Source: DATBJG01 sp963790545 (GTDB lineage Bacteria > Acidobacteriota > Vicinamibacteria > Vicinamibacterales > JAMQPK01). Taken from it: a stretch of 25,493 nucleotides of DNA. Position 1 is the first letter of the stretch, and every line of letters begins with the position of its first letter. Where the stretch lies: NCBI GenBank assembly GCA_963790545.1, contig CAWBPA010000008.1, forward strand, positions 1-25,493, read 5' to 3'. The position numbers and the translations under genes are program-made. The notes below the pieces were generated by a model that made no database searches, was not told the DNA's origin, and saw nothing but the letters and a program-made list of their open reading frames with translations. This document shows, one piece after another, positions 1 through 7,752 of this stretch.

Positions 1-35
1 GTGGCGGTGCCATAGTTGCTTCTGCCGCGAGCTCA

Positions 36-59
36 CCGGACCTGAAAGGTCCGGCCTAC
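36..59 (-). repeat. REP-like hairpin, GTAG type (copy 1)
   Basis: On the minus strand this reads GTAG, one spacer base, then an 8-bp perfect stem (CCGGACCT/AGGTCCGG) with loop TTC. It faces copy 2 (71-94) across 11 bases, so the two GTAG feet point at each other as in paired REP elements. A GTAG foot followed by a GC-rich hairpin is the layout of REP sequences mobilised by RAYT (Y1 transposase-like) proteins. Membership of that class is inferred from form only. Confidence 0.6.
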
Positions 60-70
60 TGGTACAGTAC

Positions 71-94
71 GTAGGGCGGGGCTTCAGCCCCGCC
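71..94 (+). repeat. REP-like hairpin, GTAG type (copy 2)
   Basis: GTAG at 71-74 is followed by an 8-bp perfect stem GGCGGGGC/GCCCCGCC with loop TTCA (75-94). It lies 8 bases past the stop of the cytochrome gene (stop at 103-105, minus strand), so it may also act as a 3' end structure for that transcript. No T-run follows on the minus-strand side, so it is not a classic intrinsic terminator. Confidence 0.6.
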
Positions 95-102
95 ACGCTA
101 TT

Positions 103-474
103 TCAATAGCGGAATACTCTCCAGGGGGGCGGTGCGGGCCGCGCCTGCACGAATGCATAGATGTCGGCGAGGTCGGTGTCCGATGCGACCTTGATCGTGT
201 ACGGAGGCATCTGACCGGTTGGCTCCCGGATGTACTTCGCAAAAGACGCAAGGGGGATCGCGCGGGGACCAAGCCTCGTACCTGTCGCGCTCGAGCCCTG
301 TGCCTCGTAGCCGTGACACTGATAGCAGCCGTAGCTCACGTACAGTTTCTTCCCTTGTTCGGTGTTACCAGTCTGGGCCGCTGCGGCCGGTTGCGTCGGC
401 GCCTGCGCAGTCGCCCGTCCGCCCTGCACAAGCCCGGCGATCAAGACGAGAATGACGATGTAGTAGCGCTTCAT
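103..474 (-). CDS. small periplasmic c-type cytochrome
   Basis: A 123-residue mono-haem cytochrome c, expected to pass electrons in the periplasm. Residues 1-24 form a signal peptide (MKRYYIVILVLIAGLVQGG, cleavage likely near ATA-Q). The haem-binding motif is C50-Y-Q-C53-H54, and M89 in GQMPPY is the likely distal ligand. This is the usual length of a single-domain class I cytochrome. The ATG at 474 is chosen because GGAG stands 7 bases upstream and the signal peptide begins there; an in-frame start at 504 would add ten charged residues in front. It lies 228 bases downstream of the Tat-exported ThDP enzyme on the same strand, so co-transcription and electron transfer from that enzyme are possible but unproven. 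Confidence 0.88.
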   Translation of the reverse strand: MKRYYIVILVLIAGLVQGGRATAQAPTQPAAAAQTGNTEQGKKLYVSYGCYQCHGYEAQGSSATGTRLGPRAIPLASFAKYIREPTGQMPPYTIKVASDTDLADIYAFVQARPAPPPWRVFRY

Positions 475-511
475 CTTTTTCTCCGCGCGGGGACCCACCC
501 CCACGCGCTGT

Positions 512-622
512 CGTCGCTTACGCTCCGGATCTTGCGACTAACATCTTGCCGCTTTCATCAGCACACCCAATGGAAAACCTGTGCCTCACGAAGCCGTCGC
601 TTACGCTTACGCTCCGATCTTG
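512..622. repeat. pair of direct repeats CGTCGCTTACGCTCCG
   Basis: Copy 1 (512-534) and copy 2 (595-622) share CGTCGCTTACG...CTCCG(G)ATCTTG. Copy 2 has one extra TACGCT unit. They lie in the 198-base gap between the cytochrome and ThDP genes, which holds no credible gene. They look like dispersed intergenic repeats; function unknown. Confidence 0.5.
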
Positions 623-650
623 ATAGTCAGCGCCCATTCGCTGAGTTGCG

Positions 651-700
651 CCTCCTAATCTCTCTTAACTTTCTTAACCCTCCTAACCCTTCCTAACCAC
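651..700. repeat. degenerate tandem repeat, pyrimidine-rich (CCTAACC-like)
   Basis: About five degenerate 9-11-base units variously reading CTAAC, CTTAACC, CCTAACCCT and CCTAACC occur back to back, ending just before the stop of the ThDP enzyme gene at 703. On the transcribed minus strand this is a G/A-rich run with repeated GGTTAGGA and GGGTTA units. It could form G-rich structure at the 3' end of the mRNA or simply be a degenerate microsatellite. Confidence 0.55.
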
Positions 701-702
701 TC

Positions 703-2637
703 CTATCTAGGTTGAGTCACGACGTCGATGAGCGACGGCTCGCCGCGCTTGACCACTTCGAGCGCCCGTTTCAGGGCCGGCCCCAGATCGTGCGGGTTGG
801 TGATGGGCCCCTGCGCGTGAACGCCCATCCCTTGCGCAATCTTTGCGAAGTCCACATTGGGATCCTCGATCGTCGTCCCGATGTGCGCCCGCGTGATGCC
901 GCGATTGTGACGGCTGGCCATGCGCTGCAGGTGCATGACCTCCTGATGATAGGCGCGGTTGTTGTGCATGACAGCCAGCAGCGGAATCCGGTGATGCGCG
1001 GCCGTCCACCAGACGCCGGGCGCATACAGGAAGTCGCCGTCGCCTTGAATCGTGACCGAGAGACGTCCGCGCTTCTTGTTCGAGAGCGCGGCACCCACCG
1101 CCGCGGGGGCACCGTAGCCCACACCGGCCCCACCTGAGCCACCCAGTGACTGGTAGTGCTTGTCGAAGTTCCAGAGTCCCGTCCAGTCGGTCATGATGCC
1201 GCTCTCGGCCACGAGGGCCCAGTCCTCGCTCTTGATCTGCGCCCACACTTCCATCATCAGGCGCGCGGTGCTGATGGGCGACGCGTCCCAGGCGTACGTG
1301 GCCTCGGTGCGCATGCGCTCGAGCGCAGCCGCGTGCGCGTCGCCGAGCTTCTTGCCGCGATCCTGTAATGCGCGGCGACGGTCGTCTGTGAGAAGCCGTT
1401 TGCACGCCTCGACGAGCGCGGGCAAGGTGGCTTCGGCATCGGCCGCGATGGCGATGTCCACCTCCGGATATCGCTGGAAGTCCTGATAGTTGCCCTTGGT
1501 CGCGAGGTCGAGAGCAGTAATGCTGATGAGCTTGGTGCCCGGCCGCACGATGGATCTCGACGTCCGCACGATGGCATCGCGCACCGTGTTGACGGTGCCC
1601 CAAAAATCGGTCAATTCGAGACCGAGGATGACATCTGCGTCCGCCACGAGCCGTCGGGCACTGTCAGTGTGATTGAGCGGATGCCGTGACGGGAAATTCA
1701 TTCGCCCGCCTTGATTGATCACAGGGGCCTGTAGCGTTTCGGCAAGCTCCACCAGGCGAGCGAGACCGGCTGGTGTCCGCGCGGCGCGGTCAGCCACAAT
1801 GACCGGATTCTGGGCATTGACGAGAAGTGATGCAGCCTCGGATACCGCCCCCGAGTCGCCTTGAGGCGGCGATGTCAGCGTGAGCTTCGGAATCCGCATG
1901 CGCGGGGTCACTTCCGGTGAGATGGGATCCTCCTGCAACTGCTGATCCAGGACGAGCAAGACCGGCATCATCGGCGGCGTCATCGCGATCTTGTAGGCAC
2001 GCACCGCCGATTCGGCAAAGTGCGGGAGCGAGACCGGCTGATCGTCCCACTTGATGTAGTCGCGAACCATGGCCGCCGCGTCCTGCACGCTGTGCGCCCA
2101 CTCGACGCCGGGGCGTCGGAGCGTCGCGTCGAGCGAATTTCCGGCGAGGATGTAGACCGGTACGCGATCGCAATAGGCGTTGTAGATAGCCATGGCCGCG
2201 TGCTGGATGCCAACCGTTCCGTGGCACAGCACGGCCATGGGCTTGCCTTCGGCTTTGAAATACCCGTGCGCCATGGCGACCGACGACTCTTCGTGGCAGC
2301 AGGTCAGGAACTCCGGACTCTTATTACCTCCGTAGTTGATGATGGATTCATGAATGCCGCGAAAGCTCGAGCCGGGATTCGAGGCCACGTACTCCAGGTC
2401 GAGCGACTTGATCACGTCCACCATGAAATCGCCGCCGGGACGATCGATCGTCTCGACCTCGATGCGGCGCGGCGGATCGACTTCCCGTGGCGCGACAGGG
2501 GCGGTGGCGCGAGTGGGTGCCGGGTCTTGCGGAAGGGTGCCAGCTTTTCCGCTGCCCGGAACGAGCGCCGCCGCCGCGCCCGTGACCGCCGCCTGTTTCA
2601 AGAAGTTCCGACGATCGACGGATACTTTCTTTGACAT
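703..2637 (-). CDS. Tat-exported thiamine-diphosphate-dependent enzyme (acetolactate synthase/decarboxylase superfamily)
   Basis: A 644-residue protein of the ThDP superfamily that contains acetolactate synthase, benzoylformate decarboxylase and relatives. These enzymes act on 2-oxo acids or related substrates, and the substrate here cannot be read from sequence. Residues 9-14 (RRNFLK) plus an Ala-rich stretch form a twin-arginine signal, implying export after folding with cofactor. The Pyr domain carries the likely catalytic Glu at 116 (CCHEESS, then HGYFKAEGKP). The PP domain has the ThDP/Mg motif GDGDF followed after about 27 residues by the paired Asn of HNN (roughly residues 528-558). 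Length fits a complete three-domain enzyme behind a signal. No Shine-Dalgarno is visible before ATG 2637. The next gene on this strand is a cytochrome c, suggesting a periplasmic redox role (inference). Confidence 0.85.
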   Translation of the reverse strand: MSKKVSVDRRNFLKQAAVTGAAAALVPGSGKAGTLPQDPAPTRATAPVAPREVDPPRRIEVETIDRPGGDFMVDVIKSLDLEYVASNPGSSFRGIHESIINYGGNKSPEFLTCCHEESSVAMAHGYFKAEGKPMAVLCHGTVGIQHAAMAIYNAYCDRVPVYILAGNSLDATLRRPGVEWAHSVQDAAAMVRDYIKWDDQPVSLPHFAESAVRAYKIAMTPPMMPVLLVLDQQLQEDPISPEVTPRMRIPKLTLTSPPQGDSGAVSEAASLLVNAQNPVIVADRAARTPAGLARLVELAETLQAPVINQGGRMNFPSRHPLNHTDSARRLVADADVILGLELTDFWGTVNTVRDAIVRTSRSIVRPGTKLISITALDLATKGNYQDFQRYPEVDIAIAADAEATLPALVEACKRLLTDDRRRALQDRGKKLGDAHAAALERMRTEATYAWDASPISTARLMMEVWAQIKSEDWALVAESGIMTDWTGLWNFDKHYQSLGGSGGAGVGYGAPAAVGAALSNKKRGRLSVTIQGDGDFLYAPGVWWTAAHHRIPLLAVMHNNRAYHQEVMHLQRMASRHNRGITRAHIGTTIEDPNVDFAKIAQGMGVHAQGPITNPHDLGPALKRALEVVKRGEPSLIDVVTQPR

Positions 2638-2650
2638 GACAGCATGCTAC

Positions 2651-2669
2651 ACCTGCGGCCGCCGCAGGT
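2651..2669. promoter_or_regulatory. perfect 8-bp hairpin in divergent intergenic region
   Basis: ACCTGCGG (2651-2658), loop CCG, CCGCAGGT (2662-2669). It lies 14 bases upstream of the ThDP enzyme start and inside the 86-base divergent gap shared with the large kinase gene. It could be an operator or a 5' leader hairpin of the minus-strand gene. There is no T-run, so it is not a terminator. Confidence 0.45.
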
Positions 2670-2675
2670 TCAAAG

Positions 2676-2710
2676 TATTCTGAATTCTGTATTCTGAATT
2701 CTGTATTCTG
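2676..2710. repeat. tandem repeat TATTCTGAATTCTG, 2.5 copies
   Basis: Exact 14-base units at 2676-2689 and 2690-2703, plus a half unit (TATTCTG) at 2704-2710. The repeat is AT-rich inside a GC-rich region and sits directly in front of the kinase gene start at 2724. It may be a promoter spacer, an operator array or a slippage-prone microsatellite. Confidence 0.8.
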
Positions 2711-2723
2711 GTTTCTTCTCGTC

Positions 2724-5700
2724 ATGCCGAACGACGATCATCGCGAGACCATTGCTTCGACGTCGCCACGGGCCGCCAACGTGCCCGTTTCTACTGTCGC
2801 CTCCACCTACGGCTCGGGGCGGTATGAGGTGAAGCGACTGCTTGGTGAGGGAGGGCAGAAGCGGGTGTACCTCGTGTACGACACACGCCTCGAGCGTGAC
2901 GTTGTGATTGCCGCCCTCAAGGTCGGCGACTTCGACCAGGAGGACATCGCGCGGTTTCATCGCGAGGCGAGGACCCTCGCCCGACTCGGGGACCATCCTC
3001 ACATTGTCACCGTGTTCGACATCGGGGAGGAACAGGGACAGCCTTACATCGTGGCGCAATTTGTGGACGGCGGCTCGGTCCACGCGCTGCGGAGAAGCGC
3101 GCCGGATCATCGACTGCCCGTGGCGGAGGTCGTACGGATCGGGGCACAGATTTGTCAGGCGTTACAGTACGCGCATCAACGCGGCATCGTGCACCGCGAC
3201 CTGAAACCGGGCAATGTCTGGCTTACCCGCGACGGAACGGTCAAGCTGGGAGACTTCGGCCTGGCGGCTGTTTTGAACCTCTCGCGCGTTTCGCTCGAAG
3301 GCGTCTTGCTGGGGACTGTCGCCTATATGGCGCCCGAACAAGCCACCGGGCAGTTTGCCGAGCCTCGCGGCGATCTCTACTCGCTCGGCGTGATGCTCTA
3401 CGAGCTGCTCGCGGGCCGTTTACCGTTTGTCGGGGATACGATTGCGGCCATCATCTCGCAGCATTTGCACGCGGCGCCCGTCGCTCCCTCCTGGCATGTT
3501 CCGGGAATTCCGCCGGCCTTCGATTCGCTGATTCTGAAGCTGCTGGCAAAGGCGCCGGAAAACCGACCGGCAAACGCCGAGGAGGTGAGTCGGGCGCTGG
3601 CGTCCATCTCGCTCTCAACGGGAGATCTCGCGATCGAGCCCCAGCGGTACCCCTGGCCGCTGGATCGGTTGGCGGCCGGGGTGTTCGTCGGTCGTGTATC
3701 GGAGCTGCAGGAGTTGCGGCGGGCGTTCGACGAGACCCTCGGCGGGCGTGTGCAGGTCCTCCTGGTTGCGGGAGAGCCTGGCAGCGGAAAGACCGCCACC
3801 GCCGAACAGTTGCTGACCTATGCCCACATCCGGGGGGCGGAAGTTCTTCGCGCTCACTGCCACGAAGGCGAAGGCGCGCCCGCGTACTGGCCCTGGGTCC
3901 AGCTGATTCGCACCTACGTGACGCACCGGACGCCCGACGAGCTCGTGTCGGTGATGGGTACTGGCGCCGCCACCATCGCCCACCTCGACATGGAAATCGC
4001 GCGGCACCTGCCCGAATTACCAGGCCCGCCCTCGCTCGAGCCCGAACAGGCACGCTTTCGTCTATTCGACAGCGTCACCACGTTTCTGAAGAACGCCGGC
4101 AGTCTGAAGCCGATCGTGCTCTTCGTGGATGACGTGCACTGGGCCGACATGCCTTCGCTGCTGCTGTTGCAGTTTCTGGCGAAAGAGCTGAAAGCCGCGC
4201 GACTGTTGGTGATTGCCACCTACCGCAATTTTCCAATCGACCGTCGTCACCCCCTCACGCAGATGCTTGGAGTGCTGGCGGGCCAGGGACTCGATCGCCG
4301 CATCGAGCTCGCCGGCCTCGACGAGGCCGACGTGGCGCGATTCATCGAAATGACGACCAGCGCGGCGCCGCCTCCACGGCTCGTCAGCGCTGTCTATCGG
4401 GAAACCGAAGGCAATCCATTTTTTGTCAAAGAGGTCGTCAGGTTGCTCGTCGCAACCGGACAGCTCGATCGCGTCGACGAATCGGGCCCGTGGACGGTCA
4501 CACTTCCGGAAGGGGTGCGCGAGGTCGTGGTGCGGAGGTTGGCTCAGGTATCGGACTCGTGTAATCGCCTTCTCGAAATCGCCGCCGTCATGGGTCGCGA
4601 ATTCGAGCTGAGTACGTTCGAACGGCTCGGCGAGCTGGACCGCGATGGCCTCGCAGACGCTCTTGAAGAGGCGACGGCGGCGCGTCTGGTGAGCGAGCAA
4701 ACCGGCATGCCCGGCCGCTACCGATTCTCGCATGCGCTAATCCGCGAGACCATCTATGACGGCATGAGCGCCTTACGTCGCGCACGCGTGCATCTTCAAA
4801 TCGGCGAGGTGTTGGTGGCCAGGCACGGCGAGTCATCAGACGCGCCTTACGAGGCGCTCGCTCATCACTTCTTTCAGGCGATCTCGCTCGGTCAGGCCGA
4901 CAATGCCATCACGTATGCCGTGCGCGCCGCCGAACGTGCCGATCGGCTGCTGGCGTACGAAGAGGCCGTCAATCACTACGAGATGGCGCTTCGTGCGCTG
5001 GAGATCGGAGGCGGGGTCGACGACGGGCGGCGGTGCGAGCTGCTCCTGAGCCTCGGCGAGGTACAGATGAAGGCCGGACTGGTCGATTTGGCGTACGACA
5101 CGTTCGAGCGAGCCGCCACGTTGGCGAGGCAGCATGGATCTGTGGAGCAATTGGCGCGTGCGGCGCTGGGAATTGGATCGGGAACCGCTGCCAGAACACA
5201 GCTCGGTCGCGCCGTGGATGAGCTCCAGATCGGCCTTCTCCGCGAAGCCTTGGCGCAATCCAACGACGTATCGAGCTCGATTCGCGCACGACTCTTCGCG
5301 CAGTTGTCCCTCGCGCTCTATCACTCGCCGCCGGAGCGGACGGCTCTCAGCGAGCAAGCCGTGACGATCGCGCGGCGGGGTGACGACAGCGCCGCCAGGC
5401 TCGCCGCGCTCTACAGCCGGTGTATCGCTCTCGAAGGCTTCAACCGCACGGAGGAGCGGTTGGCGCTCGCGATCGAGATTGTTCACGTTGCCGAGCAAGC
5501 GGGGGACACCGAGATGGCGCTTCGCGGGCACTATCGATGCCTTCGCGAGCGGCTCGAGCTGGCAGACCTGGCCGGGGTCGAACGAGAGCTGGCCACGTAC
5601 GACCGGCTCGCGAATGAGCTCCGACAACCCAGGTACCTCTGGTATGTTCCCTTTTGCCGCGCGACGCTCGACTGCTCGAGCGGACGGCTGCTCGAATCGG

Positions 5701-6395
5701 AGAAGGGCATTGCCGAGGCGCTGGCGATCGGACAACGCGCGCAGGACACCAACGCCACACTGTTCTGCACGGTGCTGCGAAACGCCGTGCTGTGGCTTCA
5801 GGGTCGGTTCGACGAGAGCGAGGTGCTGCTCGAGAGCCTGGTCGGCAAGTACCCGCTCATCCAGAGCTGGCGTGCCCAACTCGCCCGCCTGTATTGCTTC
5901 ATGGGACGGCTGGAAGATGCACGCCGGGAGTTCACCCAGCTGGCCCGGGACGATTTCGACGATCTGACCATCGATGGCAGCTTCGTCTCAATTCTCAGTC
6001 AGCTCTGCACGGTCAGTTGGTTCCTGACGGACCGTCCCCGTGCGGAGAAACTCTACGCGCGGCTGGAGCCGTATGGCGAACGGGTGATCGTCGCCGGCAA
6101 CACGGCCATCTCAGGTGGCGCCGTCTCCTTCGGTCTTGGCATGGCCGCCTCCGCAAGTGGCTCGTGGGAGGATGCGGAACGGCGATTCCGGCACGCCATT
6201 GACATGAACACGCGCATGCAGGCGTGGCCGTGGCTCGCCATCACCCAGTGCGGGTACGCGTGGATGCTCGTGTCGCGGGGCAGGCCCGAAGACCACGAAC
6301 ACGCGGCCGTGTTACTCGAGGACGTGCAGCTGTACAGTCGCGCGCTGGATATGAAATGGCTGACATCGTGGTTTCCCGATGTAGCGGCGTCTTGA
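2724..6395 (+). CDS. Ser/Thr protein kinase fused to AAA-type ATPase and TPR-like repeats (PknK-like regulator)
   Basis: A 1223-residue multidomain signalling protein. The kinase domain spans residues 34-295: glycine loop GEGGQKRV (41-48), catalytic lysine K66, HRDLKPGN (157-164), DFG (177-179) and APE (203-205). An ATPase domain begins at FVGR (321) with Walker A GEPGSGKT (350-357) and a Walker B-like LFVDDVHWAD near 466-475. The last 500 or so residues are helical and look like tetratricopeptide repeats. This order matches PknK and bacterial kinases with a MalT/LuxR-like ATPase; no C-terminal HTH is evident, so output is probably by phosphorylation or protein contact. The glycine loop lacks the third Gly, a variant I recall from this family. 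No Shine-Dalgarno precedes ATG 2724. The frame is intact, in contrast with the kinases further right. Confidence 0.9.
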   Translation: MPNDDHRETIASTSPRAANVPVSTVASTYGSGRYEVKRLLGEGGQKRVYLVYDTRLERDVVIAALKVGDFDQEDIARFHREARTLARLGDHPHIVTVFDIGEEQGQPYIVAQFVDGGSVHALRRSAPDHRLPVAEVVRIGAQICQALQYAHQRGIVHRDLKPGNVWLTRDGTVKLGDFGLAAVLNLSRVSLEGVLLGTVAYMAPEQATGQFAEPRGDLYSLGVMLYELLAGRLPFVGDTIAAIISQHLHAAPVAPSWHVPGIPPAFDSLILKLLAKAPENRPANAEEVSRALASISLSTGDLAIEPQRYPWPLDRLAAGVFVGRVSELQELRRAFDETLGGRVQVLLVAGEPGSGKTATAEQLLTYAHIRGAEVLRAHCHEGEGAPAYWPWVQLIRTYVTHRTPDELVSVMGTGAATIAHLDMEIARHLPELPGPPSLEPEQARFRLFDSVTTFLKNAGSLKPIVLFVDDVHWADMPSLLLLQFLAKELKAARLLVIATYRNFPIDRRHPLTQMLGVLAGQGLDRRIELAGLDEADVARFIEMTTSAAPPPRLVSAVYRETEGNPFFVKEVVRLLVATGQLDRVDESGPWTVTLPEGVREVVVRRLAQVSDSCNRLLEIAAVMGREFELSTFERLGELDRDGLADALEEATAARLVSEQTGMPGRYRFSHALIRETIYDGMSALRRARVHLQIGEVLVARHGESSDAPYEALAHHFFQAISLGQADNAITYAVRAAERADRLLAYEEAVNHYEMALRALEIGGGVDDGRRCELLLSLGEVQMKAGLVDLAYDTFERAATLARQHGSVEQLARAALGIGSGTAARTQLGRAVDELQIGLLREALAQSNDVSSSIRARLFAQLSLALYHSPPERTALSEQAVTIARRGDDSAARLAALYSRCIALEGFNRTEERLALAIEIVHVAEQAGDTEMALRGHYRCLRERLELADLAGVERELATYDRLANELRQPRYLWYVPFCRATLDCSSGRLLESEKGIAEALAIGQRAQDTNATLFCTVLRNAVLWLQGRFDESEVLLESLVGKYPLIQSWRAQLARLYCFMGRLEDARREFTQLARDDFDDLTIDGSFVSILSQLCTVSWFLTDRPRAEKLYARLEPYGERVIVAGNTAISGGAVSFGLGMAASASGSWEDAERRFRHAIDMNTRMQAWPWLAITQCGYAWMLVSRGRPEDHEHAAVLLEDVQLYSRALDMKWLTSWFPDVAAS

Positions 6396-6500
6396 TCATT
6401 ATTGCTTGTTAAAGGCCGACGGCAGATACTCTCCCGCAAAGAGCCGTTTCAGTATTCCCTCGTCCGTTTGAGTGCTTGTCTGAAGTCTGCACTTGTGAAG

Positions 6501-6530
6501 AACGGAAAACGAATAACGGTAAACGGAAAG
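6501..6530 (+). repeat. short A-rich direct repeats AACGGWAAACG
   Basis: AACGGAAAACG (6501-6511), AACGGTAAACG (6515-6525) and an overlapping AACGGAAAG (6522-6530) lie directly before the AGGAGG ribosome site of the NHL gene. They look like an unstructured A-rich leader or a degenerate microsatellite, similar in position to the repeat before the kinase gene at 2724. Confidence 0.6.
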
Positions 6531-6531
6531 C

Positions 6532-6537
6532 AGGAGG
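6532..6537 (+). promoter_or_regulatory. Shine-Dalgarno AGGAGG that fixes a GTG start
   Basis: A perfect AGGAGG stands 4 bases before GTG 6542. It picks that GTG over an in-frame ATG at 6476, whose extra 22 residues are Lys/Arg-rich, have no ribosome site, and would precede the signal peptide. Confidence 0.8.
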
Positions 6538-6541
6538 CCCT

Positions 6542-7654
6542 GTGAAGTCCACAGTCACCGGTTATGCCGTTGTTGGTGTCCTCGTCGTGTTCGCGGGCGC
6601 CCTGGACGACTGGCGACGGCAGATTCCGGCAATTGCTCAAGCCCCGCCCGCATCTTCGACCAGCCTGCCGATGTTCGAAGTGGATCGGACATGGCCGAAA
6701 GTGCCCGCGAAATGGAAGCTTGGCGATGCCTCGGCGTTTGCGGTCGATGCCCAGGACAACGTCTGGCTCCTCCATCGTCCTCGAACGCTCAAGCCGGGCG
6801 ATGCCGCCATGGCGGCACCCCCTGTCGTGGTCTTCGATACGGCGGGAAACTTCGTCAAAGCCTGGGGCGGCGCCGGCGCTGGTTTCGAGTGGCCCGAACG
6901 GGAGCACGGCATCCACGTAGACTCTCGGGGCTTTGTGTGGGTGAGCGGCAACAATTGCCCGACGAATGGTCTGCCGGGGCTGAAGCCCGTTGCAGACGAC
7001 CAGATCCTGAAGTTCACGCCCGACGGCAAGTTTCTGCTGCAGATTGGTCGCAGCAACCAGAGCCACGGAAATGCGGACACCCAGAACGTCCATCGGGCCG
7101 CGGACATGTGGCTGCACCCTCAGACCAACGAGCTGTTTGTCGCAGACGGCTATGGCAATCACCGCGTGGTGGTGTTTGATGGGGACAAAGGCACGTTCAA
7201 ACGGATGTGGGGCGCATTTGGCAACAAGCCCATGGACGATGACCACTGCGAGGTTGTGACGCCCAAGAGCTTTCCTGAAGGGCCGGGTCCACAGAATTTC
7301 AGCATTCTCCACGCGATTCGCGTTGCCAGGGACGGAATGGTGTACGTGGCCGACCGTGAGAACCGGCGTGTCCAGACGTTTACGACCGACGGCAAATTCG
7401 TCAAGCAGCTGGTCAAAACCGCGACGCCATTCGCTCGAGACCTGACATTGTCGTCTGATCCTGAACAACGATTTCTCTATGTCGGGAACGGCGACGATAT
7501 CGTGGTCGTCGATCGCAAGACGCTCGAGGCTGTGGGCGCCATCAAGGTTACGGGCATGATTGGGGGTGGACACTTGATTGCCACCGATTCAAAAGGGAAT
7601 CTGTATATCGCCCAGACGGCGGCCGGAATGCAGAAGCTGATTAGGAAGAGTTAG
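6542..7654 (+). CDS. secreted NHL-repeat six-bladed beta-propeller protein
   Basis: A 370-residue exported protein. The N-terminus (MKSTVTGYAVVGVLVVFAGA) is a signal peptide or membrane anchor. The rest is an NHL-type propeller: repeated blades with patterns such as FVADGYGNHRVVVFD, VYVADRENRRVQTF and LYIAQTAAG. This fold is shared with the lyase domain of peptidyl-glycine amidating enzymes and with many acidobacterial secreted proteins; no catalytic residues can be assigned from sequence alone. Start GTG 6542 is chosen by the AGGAGG site. It follows the kinase gene by 146 bases on the same strand, and a separate promoter in that gap is likely. The role could be ligand binding or scaffolding in the periplasm. 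Confidence 0.8.
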   Translation: MKSTVTGYAVVGVLVVFAGALDDWRRQIPAIAQAPPASSTSLPMFEVDRTWPKVPAKWKLGDASAFAVDAQDNVWLLHRPRTLKPGDAAMAAPPVVVFDTAGNFVKAWGGAGAGFEWPEREHGIHVDSRGFVWVSGNNCPTNGLPGLKPVADDQILKFTPDGKFLLQIGRSNQSHGNADTQNVHRAADMWLHPQTNELFVADGYGNHRVVVFDGDKGTFKRMWGAFGNKPMDDDHCEVVTPKSFPEGPGPQNFSILHAIRVARDGMVYVADRENRRVQTFTTDGKFVKQLVKTATPFARDLTLSSDPEQRFLYVGNGDDIVVVDRKTLEAVGAIKVTGMIGGGHLIATDSKGNLYIAQTAAGMQKLIRKS

Positions 7655-7684
7655 GGAACCGCAACTCGTCTCGAGCCGTATCTA

Positions 7685-7752
7685 CCGGAAAGCCCGAGTA
7701 TGCAACCCGAGTACGTAGCCCAGGCCTTCAGGCCTGCCTGAAGGGCTTCCGG
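7685..7752 (+). promoter_or_regulatory. inverted-repeat leader enclosing a hairpin, ending at the Shine-Dalgarno
   Basis: CCGGAAAGCCC (7685-7695) is complementary, with one bulge, to GGGCTTCCGG (7743-7752). Inside it is the GTAG hairpin of 7715-7736 and an alternative 7-bp stem CTTCAGG/CCTGAAG (7726-7743). The last two paired bases are the first two of the GGAGGG ribosome site for the lipoprotein gene. The structure could therefore affect translation start, but it may equally be just a REP-like insertion. Confidence 0.4.
7715..7736 (+). repeat. REP-like hairpin, GTAG type (copy 3)
   Basis: GTAG (7715-7718), two spacer bases, then stem CAGGCC/GGCCTG around the loop TTCA (7721-7736). The foot and the TTCA loop match copy 2, while stem bases differ by compensated changes. 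Such covariation is typical of REP families. Confidence 0.55.

Noticed and set aside
651..700. CRISPR array or telomere-like repeat
   Set aside because: Units are 9-11 bases, degenerate and without spacers; no cas genes are nearby.
4836..5879. 347-codon minus-strand frame inside the large kinase gene
   Set aside because: Shadow of the TPR region; no signal peptide, domain or ribosome site.
6449..7573. 374-codon minus-strand frame
   Set aside because: Antisense of the NHL propeller; the sense strand has signal peptide, blades and AGGAGG.
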